Below, in pieces: positions 42,989 to 54,900 of a DNA stretch of 64,000 nt (position 1 is the first letter of the stretch; each line of letters begins with the position of its first letter). The position numbers and the translations under genes are program-made. Origin of the DNA: Ignelater luminosus (Eukaryota; Arthropoda; Insecta; Coleoptera; Elateridae); the NCBI GenBank assembly GCA_011009095.1, contig VTPC01090587.1, positions 529,225-593,224 of the forward strand, in the 5' to 3' direction. The notes beneath the pieces were generated by a model. That model saw only the letters and a program-made list of their open reading frames with translations, made no database searches and had not been told where the DNA came from.

Positions 42989-45900
42989 TTATTTACGACT
43001 TACTCTTGATGCTGTTTCTCTTTTTCTTGAATAGGACACTTTACACTCGTTTTTAGCACTATATGGGCTAGTCATTTGGCATTTGCAATCCAGCCATTGT
43101 TCTACGTTTGTTAACTTATTTGCAATATTTTTAGCAGCCACCTGTATAAATTGTGATTTACTTCTTCCATGAACGAAGTTGTTGGTGACAAATACATTTC
43201 CGCGGTTCTAAAAATTAGAAAATTTTTATTTATAGCAGAAATACTAATATCGAAGTCTTAGATATTGTTTCTAAGTTCAAAAATAAAATCTAACCTGTAA
43301 GGCGAAGTCAACACAAATGTTATCGTAATCAAATGAAGGTCGTAGTTTTGAACCTTCAGGATTTGAAAAACTGAAGACATTATTTTTATCAAATCCAACT
43401 ATATTAGTAGCTACATGATCTCTTGAACTTATTCCTTTGAATGGTGTAAACAAGTGTACTGAGACTTCTGTATCAAACAAGAACCAACTGGCCAAATCAT
43501 GAAGCTGTAAAGTAGTGAAGATGTTTTATTTACTAAACTAAGTAGAATACAATTTCAATAGTAACATAACATATCAAGGTGGAAAAGTTTCTTTACAGCC
43601 GAGGACTTAAGGTCGAGGTCAGTTATAGCGTTAGGCTGTGGTGAAACGTTCCACCTAGGTATGTATACTATTTTATTCACAATCATTTTCGACCAGAGTT
43701 GGGAAGTAACGAAATCACTTCCCGAACGAAGTTGAAGTTAATAATAACCTAGTTTCCATATCAGTTAAAATTACCAACGGTGGTATTACTAACTGATTGT
43801 GAATAAAACCTATTTTAATATCTTTTACTCGAACATGAACAATTTGCTGTAACTTCTTTAATTTCTGTGCATTAAATGTACTATCTGGAGCAATTGAAAG
43901 TACCCATTTCAATTTTCTTTTTAGTAATCCATTTGTAGAATGGTAAGCATGGAGTCTTTGAAAAATGCGAAGTATTTTTTAGTAAAGTGCTTTATAAACA
44001 GCGCATGTTTCCAGGATAAATCTTCGTGGTTTAACATCACAGAAATACAGGGTGTTCAAATAAAAGTTACTATTTTTGCTCTTTCTAGTATCCGTATCTC
44101 AGTAACTTACATACCTTGTTGAGATAAAATCTTCTGTTACGATGTTAATACTCCGTATCTCTGTAAACCACAAAAAAAAAGATTTATCTTGGAAACATGC
44201 GCACTTTCCTAGAAAATACTTAACACTTTTAAAAACTCCATGTACGCAATTCTACAAATAAATTACTAAAAAGAAAACTAAAATGGGTATAATAATATGG
44301 CAAGGTACTTTACATATAAATTCTTTTTAAACACAACTTACAGGCTCTATTTCCGCTTCATCACATTGTTTACTGTTGAAAACTAAGATAGATTTAACAG
44401 CTTGCGCTCTAAATGGAATATCTTTAGCAGCAATATATGCCTCGGTTAGCATATCTTGACCTATTGTTAAAATAAAATAAAAGTTACTCGTTAAATTTAA
44501 AGAGTTCTCTTTAATTTTATTTACCAGTAAGTAATTCAAGTTCTTCTCCAATTCTTTCAAGGTATTCTACAATGGTTTCTCTATCGCCTTCTTTTAAGGG
44601 TGTTGAAAATTGCATATTAGGAACTTGACCAGCCTTAAATGTCAATTTACCTAATAATATTAGAAAAACATTAATAGCTATCAATATAGATATTATTTCC
44701 TGTTTAATTACCATTTAGGGTATAATGTGTTGGTTGTCTTTCGTATTCTCCTCCATATCCAATCAAGTGGAAATCGACATCGCTAAAAATTTTCAAATTA
44801 TCTTTCTTAATTACTTTAGTTTTTTAATACAAATGCAAACCTTATTCCTTCAGAGCTAAGAGCATTAGCTAACTGTGTTGTAAGAGGTCGTATTAAATCT
44901 CTAAAAACTACTTCATTAATCTTATCTTGATCTACTACGAGCACTATGTCAGCAGTTCTTCCTGGAGTAACAACTTTGAATTCCTCGTCAATTCGTGTAG
45001 GTTTTTCGTGGTTGGTACATTTTACTTTAAAAAAGGCACATCATAGTGTCATACATCATTTCTTATGATCTCCTAACAATATTTATTTCTACTTATTTTC
45101 TAAAACCATCAATTATCCTTACTGTGTTAATGAAGCATATATTCTTAATACAGGAAGTCTATATGTTGTAATGCGCATCATGCTTTTGAATCTCGTTTAA
45201 TTTTTTATGAATTGACCGAGAACAGAATAAGAGAAACAAAGAAAAAATTGATCTTTGTACTTACCGAAATTCTCTGGAACATTAACATAGATATCTTTTG
45301 TCTGACACATAGCAGCATACGCTGTGGCGATAGCTAAGTCTGCGTTTTTAACACCAGCAGCCATACCACGATCACAAGCTTCTCTATAGATCTTGGAATC
45401 AATGAAGTATCGACAGAAGCTGAAAATAACAAATTTACTGTTGTTGAAACGAAAATCTTCTTGATATAGTTTACCCTAAAGGTGAGCTTTCGCCGAACAA
45501 CCGACTGCACGCAGGATGACGTTGTGCACGATAGGCAACTGGTCTTGCGTCGGGGCAGTGTCTTTCAAGTTTGTATGAATTTCCGAATTCGCCTGCATTT
45601 GTGACGATCAAACCAGAAGGCAGTGTGTAATCGTCGTATGGTTCGTTATTACCATTTCCTAATGTATTAAAGTAAAAGATAAATAATGCATATATTAATT
45701 AAATTTATTATTGATTCGTACCAAGAAGACCCCTGAGTTGTGCGTGATAGTAGCCAGAAATGTGGAAACCGCACACTAAAAGTTCAGGGTCACATACAAT
45801 TTTGACACCTGCTTTGGACCAAATGGTGATAGTTTCATAATTTCGAGTAACTTCTAATCTATGCTGTTTATGAACAGGATATTCAATTGGAGCTACAAAA

Positions 45901-48900
45901 ATAATCGTTCAGAAGGAAAAAAAAAAAGAAATGCTCAAAGATTGTTTATACCTCCATTAATCAGTAAATGCCCACCCGTCCTAAGGGTTACTGCGTCATA
46001 CTTATCAGAGAACGTTATAGATGTAAGTTGACCGTTGCTGTAACTTCCAGCAATCGAAAAATTACCGTTCACAGCATCCCGAGCCAAAAGATAATTGCAG
46101 CTACCTGGGAATGTGAAATGTTTTTCATCGAATGTGAATATGTGTTGACCTTGAGCAATAATCGCAGTAACTAAAAGCATTTATGAATATTAAAGAGAAC
46201 ATCTTATTTTTCATAAATTTTTACAATCTTCCGGCAATGACCAGTCATCTACATCCAGAGAAATAGAATCGAGTAAATCTTCTAATTTTGGCCAATCACC
46301 ATAAATTAGGTAGGTAAGAGGAGACATTTCTGCTTCAATCAGTTTTGGTATGGCATAAAGAGCTTCCCATGAGATTTCGAAATTATCTTCAGGATCTCCA
46401 ACCAGAGAACCATAAACTTCATCTAAAACTTCAAAACCAGCTACAAGTATGTTTTGAAGAGCGGTCATATCATCGACTGGTTGGCGTCGTAATTTCTATA
46501 AATTTATTGAATTGTAGTATAGTAGTAAAGCATAATATTACGAAACAAGAAGAGGCACATACTTGTTCAATGTAATCAGCTAAGACGTTGATGAATTTCT
46601 TAACAGCTGGATTGTGAACAGATTCTTGCAATGTAGCTATTGCTTCTCTAAAGTCTCTGATGTATGATTCTGGTACAGGTTTACCTTCCATAGCCTGGAA
46701 ACACGTGAATATGGATAATTGTATTCAGTCTTAATAAATATTTACCGATTTACCTCGTTTAATTTGGTCTCTAGTTCTTCAAAGACTATACTTGCTTTAA
46801 TTTCTTTGTACAATTTATTTAATTCTTCCGTCATCTCTTTCTCTAATTCGCGTGCAAGTTTGATCGAGAAAACGATAACATCTACAGGATTAGTTAAAGT
46901 AGATACTTATTAATACTTTATTTCTTTTCTACATATCTAATAAATAATACCTTCCAAGCTATCCACGACGAAGTTAGCAAATTCTTTAATTTCCTTTTCG
47001 TGTTTTTCCAAGTATTCGAATACGTCATCGACAATGGCATCAATTAGATCTTCGACCGATCTCCAAATATCTACGCCTTTCTTCGAAGCTTTCTCAACAT
47101 TTTCGTTCCACCACGGCAAAAATTCACGTTCGTATGCTTCAAGCAATTTCTGGTATTGTACTCTAATAGCTTCTTCGGAACTTCTATTGATTTCTTCAAT
47201 ACGAATCAACATATCGCTTAACCAATCTAGTATTGGTTGAAGATAATTTGTCCTGTTAACATAAAATTAAATAAACATGCCGTTTCTGCATGCTACGTAA
47301 ATGAGATAAAAAGGAGAGAACAGTATTGGAAGTATTGAAAATGTTTGTTATGAATAAACAAGACCTGCTTCATATTTTGAGATTTGTACTAGAAAATAAG
47401 TCTTCGAGATTTGAATATTTTCACATTTTCTTTCTTTAGATTAATAATGAAAATAGTGAATGCAACAGAAAAGAATAAGCGCACTGCTTAACTTACAAGA
47501 AGTCGACTATTTTTCTTAAAGTTGGATCATGTGTCAATTCTTGATGGAATTTCTGAAGCTCACTTCTGTAATATTGTTCTAAAGGTCTGAAATCGGGCGT
47601 ATTCCACTGGGCAATTTCTTCAACCTGTTTCATTTGCGTAGATAATTCTCTTTCGGCATTCTGTTCAAGATATTCAAGTTCCCGTTTGAAACTCCTGTAC
47701 TCGTTTTTAGCTGGTTCTATAATCAATCGTCGAACATTCTCTTTATCGTACTGATAAAGTGTTTCTAATTCATCTTTGTCATTTACTCTAATATATGACG
47801 TTAATAAATGCATAGGAAGTCCTCTTTCATAATATTTTATGTTGAATTCGAAAGTATTACTTGTTAATGCGCTCAGGGTAATTTCAAAACGATCACTTGG
47901 ATTATCTATTAAACAACATTATATATCAGCTGTTTCAAAACTAAATATCGCAAGATTCTTACCCATTCGTGAAATTGTGCATTTTAGGGAGGTGGGCGTA
48001 ACATCTAGATTGACGGTAGAAGGACGCACACCTAATGCACGAACATTAGCATGGGCCGTACCGTAATCTCCTCTACTGTTTATTTTAGCATCAATGTTAA
48101 ATACTTCTCTATTAAGTAATTTAACAAGGAATAGTGCCTGCTGAGGAGTAGCTTCTACAGTGACAACATTGTCATAATTAGCTCTTCCAACGTGGTATTT
48201 TACATGCCAAGTGTATTTAAGTTCACGGGCGTGTGTTGGTTCAAAGTAGAATTTTTCTTCATATTTTAGATCTATGTTTAAGCCCTGCAAAAATAATATG
48301 TGACAATGTAGTTAGATTTCTACAGGAAAACACGCATATTTTGTAAGAAACAATAAATATTAATTAAAGTTCTAAGTTTTATGTACATACTAAAATTACA
48401 TACCTGGCTCTTGATTTCATACAAACTATAAGCAGAAGCACCTTCTCTACCTATTCCTTGTGCATTAGCTTTAGCAGTTAAGACAAGTTTATTGTTTACA
48501 TTTGCGAATACGTCGAAAACAAGTTTATATTCGAAATTCATTCTACGATAGTTATAAGATGCTGTGTAGATGATGCCTAAATCCTACAACAAGAAACATT
48601 CAAATTTAGCTTTTTCACAAAGACTAGAAGAATACCTTTTGGAGCGCTGGATTAGAAAATTTAATTTCCATGTTGCATTTTCCTTCTTGATCTCTTTCCT
48701 GGCAGTCCACTATACCGTTCAGTGAAGTCTTTTGATGGGGTTGGCGACGTTTGTCGAGATAAAAGTCAATGTTAAAGGTGGACGGACCACCCCTGCCTTG
48801 CCTAAGTAAATGAACGATGTTTTAAGATGTTTTTTGTTTCTGATTTTATACTATATAAATAACATACCAGGCTGTTTGCACTTTACCCTCTAAGGAAACT

Positions 48901-51900
48901 ACTCTTTGCGGAGTTGTTAGCGAAGCCTCGAAGTTTTTATCTGTACCGTAAATTTTATATTGATATTTTTTGCTTTGACTATCAGCGTATGCTTCTCCAA
49001 CTGCTTCGAATACATTTCCGCGATTGCTAATTTTGTTCTTGAATCCAATTTCGTTCCATTCCCAATAACCGAAATCGAAAATAGCGTTTTCTTCAATTTC
49101 GAAGTTGTTTGCGTCTGTAATTGGACATATTGTAATTTTCTTAGAGGATAGTAATACAGGTAAACTTACTTATGTAGAATATTTTCGAATCGGCTTGTAC
49201 GCGCAGGTGGCAACGTGAGTTTGATTCACACACATTTGTGAAGAAAGCTACTTCTCGATCTGTCATTTTTAGTTTACCTTCGATTACATCCCTATCGGCA
49301 CTCAAATTCCATGTGTACTAAAACAAACACAAATCAATATCACGCCAATACTCGAGTTTACAATGCGTTGTAAACTTACTTCTACTCCTTCCCCACTTTC
49401 TCTTCCTGCATAAACCTTTTGTTGAACAATTTTATAAGTATGTTGCCTAGGACGTTCTGATTTATATACAAATGTGCCAGAGCCTTCTATGGTAAGCTTA
49501 TCTCCTTCATCTCGTGCTAAATAGCTTGCGCTTTTAAGTTAGAAAGAAAGAAAAGGGTTACAAATAAAGACGGAAACTAAAAGAAGAACAATTTACCTGC
49601 CTGAAAGGATGTTTCTACCAGCGTGTTGAACAGAGACACTAAGACGTTCTCCATGACTAAATGCATCATAACTTGAATCTCTGTATCTATCTCTATGTCG
49701 TGTTGGACTCTGTGGACCAATATATCCCGTTTGTCCATATCCATATGTTTGATCTGCTTCTCTTCTTTTTCTGCTAAACAAAGCACTCAAAAATCCGCTT
49801 CTCTGAGTAGTTGTGCTGGTATCTTCATATTGATAATATCCGTTGCTATGTTGATCATAATATCCATACGCATCATTTGAACTATGACTTCCATGTCTGC
49901 CATCATCATATACTTGGTTATATTGAACGCGTCTTGGATCATCATACCTATGGCTTTCGGTAGTATGTTGTTGGTTGTAGTGTCTATATGGATCAGGTCT
50001 ATGGGTTTTAGTTGTTTGTTCTTGACTGTAATACATATATGGATCATATCTTTCAGTTGTATGTTCTTGATTGTAGTGCCTATATGGATCACGTCTTTGA
50101 TTTTGGATTGTTTGTTCTTGATTGTAATATCGATATGAATCATATCTTTCAGTTGTATGTTCTTGATTGTAGTACCTATATGGATCATGTCTTTGACTTT
50201 GAGTTGTTTGTTCTTGGTTATAATACCTATATGGATCATATCTTTCAGTTGTATGTTCTTGATTGTAGTGTCTATATGGATCTTGTCTTTGATTTTGAGT
50301 TGTTTGTTCTTGGCTATAATACCTATATGGATCATGTCTTTGACTTTGAGTTGTTTGTTCTTGGTTATAATACCTATATGGATCATATCTTTCAGTTGTA
50401 TGTTCTTGATTGTAGTGTCTATATGGATCTTGTCTTTGATTTTGAGTTGTTTGTTCTTGGCTATAATACCTATATGGNNNNNNNNNNGTCATAGCTTTGG
50501 CTTTGGGTTGATTGTTCTTGTTTGTTATACCTATATGGATCGTATCTTTCAGTTGTATGTTCTTGATTATAGTGTCTATATGGATCGTTTCTTTGAGTTT
50601 GCGTTGTTTGTTCTTGACTATAATACCTGTATGGATCATGCCTTTGTCTTTCAGTTGTTTGTTCTTTATTATAGTAGTCATATGAATAATGTCTTTGGTT
50701 GCGAGTTGTATGTTCTTGATTGTATCTATATGGGTCGTTGCTTTGACTGTGAGTATATCTTGAGTCATGTCCGTAATCTTGGTATCTGTTGTTTGTTTGA
50801 GTATATTCAGAAAATCTTGGAATAGTTTCTACTACATGCGGTTTAGAAGTTGCTATTATGTTTTCTGGCACAGAAGAGCCTATAGGCTTGTTTCGTATAT
50901 CCGCAATAAAATTGTAAATTTCTAAATATGGACAATTTGCAGTAGCCTTGATTGAAAAATCTTCTTCGCTTATCAGGTTAGCGTCTAATTTTCCGTCAAA
51001 ATCGAAGTTATGTTCGTAAAACTGAACCTAATAAAATAAAATAAGCAGAATATAGAAAATATGGTTAACATTTTTATTTTCTAGTAAATTTTACACCCAC
51101 CTTCAATTCTGCCTGAATGGTATTTTTATTGGGTATGCTTGTCTTTAAAGCTACTTGGTCAGTTCGCTGATTAGGGTATATAAGCTGTACTTTAAATCCT
51201 GGAGAAGTATCTCGAAGATCAAGTTCTTCAATATACTCGTATCTGTTGTTATTAGTAGTAATAGTTGCATGACAGTAATAATGATCTTGTTCTTTTGATT
51301 CTTTAGCATTTATGTGTATTCTTGTTGGGGTGGATTCTGTGGATTCTAGATTTAAATCGGCTTGGAGTTCGTGCTCATTTGGCCAAACAAGAGCTACGTC
51401 AGATTTTATATTTTTATATCTTTCATAATTAACTGCAACATTTGACGTGAACTTTTCTTGCTTTCCATCGGTACCTTCATCGTACAAATATTTTGCAGTG
51501 ATGGTTACGGGATCAGTGTTTTGTGAATGTGTTGTAAGCTGCAATTAAGTTGTATAAATTTACAGAACTCTTATTACATAGGCATTTTGTAATAATTTCA
51601 TACCCTAACTGTTGCATCCTTAACCCCAAGTTTCATTTCACCATCGGCTTTGACGTTTATGGAATTGTCACGTCTCGACTAAAACAATAAGAAGTAACAA
51701 TATTCAAATACCGACATAATATTATTATTTCTTACCCATTGATTATCGTTAACTATCAATCCAACAGATCCTTTAACATCCAAATAACCTTCAGGGAAAT
51801 CGGTTTCTGTAACAACGGCATCCATATCAAATTTCAAGTGTTGTATATCACCTTTTGGTGTTTTGATTTCAATAGTTATTTTTTCTGTTAAGGGGGAATC

Positions 51901-54900
51901 TTCAGATGCATCGAACAAACCATTTATATCATATTTTCCTATAAAATTATTTAGATTTAATTACAACTACGTACGTTGGTAGTCTTTTACAATTCTTTAC
52001 CATTTATGTCAAACAAGTAGCGTCCTTGGTCAGCTGTTACTAAGAAATTATATGTTCCATCATAATCTTTATAAACAGCTGTTGCTTTAGCTTCCATTCC
52101 TTCATTTTCACGGTGTCCATACATTTTAAGCTAGAAAATAAGATCGTTTTAATCGTCAGAGTATCCACAAACGTATGTATGCTATTGGTCTACTATCTGT
52201 CTTAATCATTGCCTCTGAATTTTAAAAATAAATTCAAAATAAAAAACATGTACCTTGTATTCTTCGGTAATGGGTTGTTTATCGGATGGAGTATGTTTGC
52301 CATATAAGTCAATATGTGCTACTTGCCCTTCACCATCGTCAGCGAAAATTAAGTATGTACAATCAAATTTATCTGCTTCAGGATCAATACCCTTTAGTAT
52401 TTCTTGCACACTTAGTTTAGCACTACGCCAATCAAACAATCCGCGGGCTTCGACTGCCAGTGACTGGTCTCTGTTTAGACCGTCTAGAGTGTCGTCCTCT
52501 TTGTAATTATATTTAATCGATCCAAAATCGCCATCTGGCATAGTAAAATCGATTGACATAGATAAAGATTTTTCGTCGTCGTCATCGTCGCCTTTTCCAT
52601 AAAATGCTGCATTGACTACAGTTCTACTGCCGGATATGTCAACAGTGTTTCTGAAAAACAAAAAATAGGAATACGAGATTAATTAATTTTTCAACTCCCT
52701 ATTTTTTATAGTTTGCAATGAGAGACTTCATTTTATACTTATGCCAGATATTTTAGGGTAAGATTTTATCAAAGTACCCTATTACCTCATTTGCCTATTT
52801 TTTACCTGTATTTGGTAATTCTTTTGAACATCATTGACGACTGCATTAAAACTTTTTCAACATATCTAGTTAATACCAAAAAAGAAATAAATTTTAAAAT
52901 ACTAACTATAGGTTACATTATTTGTAATTAGTGTTGTGCAAAACTTGACTTTTTTATCATACCCAAAGAGATCAAGCGGTTCCGAATTTGCCATCATCAA
53001 TCTTTGCAATAAATCAACGTAATACATAACTTCAGAGAATGATACATTATGTTAGAATTTGTTATGCCTCATGTCTAAAATAATCAGCAATCTGTTTCTA
53101 AAGGTAGAAATCTTTGAACAGCATCATTTGAGAGAGCCAAGAAGTTGCACTTTTGCTAATCGACAGACCTGCTTCGGTTTTGACTAATTTGAAATTTGTG
53201 TCTACACAAAAAAAAACTAGATTCGTTCAATTAGTTCTAGTTTACACTCTGATTGAATATGGACTCAAAGATGGAATTTCTTTATGTCAAACTTGGCTTT
53301 TGGAAACTTGGCTTCTGCCTTGATAAGTAAATCTGGGATGCACTAATCGAACAATAGATGAATATTATTCCTGATACTAAACTTTTGCGGCATTGTCGTA
53401 TTAGCAAACAATTTTAGAAGATATCGGTAACTGTAGGGTAAAGTGCAAAATTAGATCATAAGATTTAAGCTAAACAAAAGAGTAATTATAATAGAAATAA
53501 GATATAAATATTCAGAATCTAGTTATGAACAGACGAAGAAATCTCTAAGATTGTTACAATAAAAAACTCAAAAGGAAAAGCTTTGAGATGGAAAAGAGAG
53601 AAGAAAGAAGTCTAATTAAAAACATCAAATTTTTTATTCATTTTACGGGTTGTGTTGCGACATACATTCGATATTTCACCAATGTACAACTTAAGTCATT
53701 ACAAGTTGAAAATAAAGAGTGGCCATTTTGAACACTTTCAATGTTGAAGAAGTGTGGAGATTTTTAGTTGTAGACTGAGAATTACAAATAAAACGCAATT
53801 TTACTTATAAACTACAATCATTGTTCAAAATGGTTGCTGGTCCTGGCGGCGTCTTGTGCCAAGAAGTCTACGTCGATCACGATTTAAACCACTGCACCGC
53901 ACTGTGTGTACGTGTTCTGTGGTGTGTACTAACCGCTCATATGACAGTATAGCATACACCCCATGTTCAATTTAAATCGGCGAAAACTTGTCATTGACGT
54001 GTTGGCACAATTATCATCAATCATTTTAAACAATTATTGTAGTGGGTTTGCGTTTTTTGTACTTTTCAGTCTGCAACTGAAAATGTCCATAACTCGTTCA
54101 AGATTGAAAAAAAAACAAAATGGGTACTTATTTTCAACTTCAACTTCAAACTATACATACATTGGTGAAATATCAGATTCATGTTATGTAATGCCTTGTA
54201 TTTTCCAACAGTTCTCATTGAGGCTGAAGCTTAAAACTGATTTTATGCTAGTATGTTATTAGTCTTGCGGATCTTAATAAAATACTAGATTCCAGGAGAT
54301 AATCTTTAAAATGTAACTTCAATGTTGACCAATCTACCTCGAACCGATAAAATACGTACGATGCAAACTTACTTGGAATCTAAGGAGTTCTCCTTAAGGT
54401 CATTATTGGATGTTATCGTAAAGTATTCACCCCTATTTCTATTAACATCTGGATAGAATGTAAAACGTATATTGTAAGGATTTACAGTTGTATAAGTCAT
54501 TTCTGATTTCAATAGTTGGGCTCTATTGTCAAAGGTAAGCTCAGCACTTCCAATTCCTCGTGATTCCTTTACGAATGCATTGATCGTAAATGAATTTCTA
54601 ACTGAAATCTAAAATTTATGTTTTATTAAGATAATATAGCATTCAGCAGTAAGATTATAAACTTACCTTCAGATTTCCGTTTGTACTATCTTCAGTAACA
54701 GTTAAAGTGCTGTCTAGATATTGTTCATAATAACCAGTAACCTTAAATACATTGCTAAATTCACGTGGACTTGATTTAAAGCTTTCGTAAACTCTAAAAC
54801 GATATTAACAGTCTTAAAACGTTTGAGCTAGAAATTAAATAAAATACTTACTTTAGCGGTTCGTTTACTTGAGGAATCTTTACTAATAAATCTGCAATAA

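Larger units (their letters stand above)
49597..51027 (-). repeat. apolpp: Apolipophorin repeat exon: tandem Tyr/Gln-rich 15- and 17-residue units
   Basis: This 1.43-kb exon starts with ordinary sequence (VQFYEHNFDFDGKLDANL), then carries units such as DPYRYYNQEQTTQSQRH (17) and DPYRHYNQEHTTERY (15). I count 5 before and 11 after the assembly gap. Units form higher-order blocks of three (about 147 bp), nearly identical at DNA level, which indicates recent expansion. After the units come a Gly/Ser/Tyr region, FLSALFSRKRREADQ, and a rejoining to normal sequence (LSVSVQHAGRNILSG). The known bases total 1421, leaving the exon in the right phase only if the missing segment is a multiple of three. 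I know of no such block in the better-studied lipophorins. Confidence 0.85.

Noticed and set aside
43715..43912. 65-codon minus-strand ORF between two apolipophorin exons
   Set aside because: It abuts the fold-back repeat in an intron and has no splice sites compatible with the flanking exon phases.
46937..47212. Possible separate small gene (acidic, helical, Glu/Trp-rich)
   Set aside because: It is an apolipophorin exon with matching splice sites; the helical composition fits that region of the protein.
49980..50760. Regularly spaced repeats that could suggest a CRISPR array
   Set aside because: Units of 45-51 bp are contiguous, diverged and coding, without unique spacers, in a eukaryotic exon.
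49884..50825. Long plus-strand ORFs rich in Ile, Trp, Val and Met repeats
   Set aside because: They are the antisense of the apolipophorin tandem-repeat exon; the minus-strand frame joins neighbouring exons in phase, the plus-strand frames do not.
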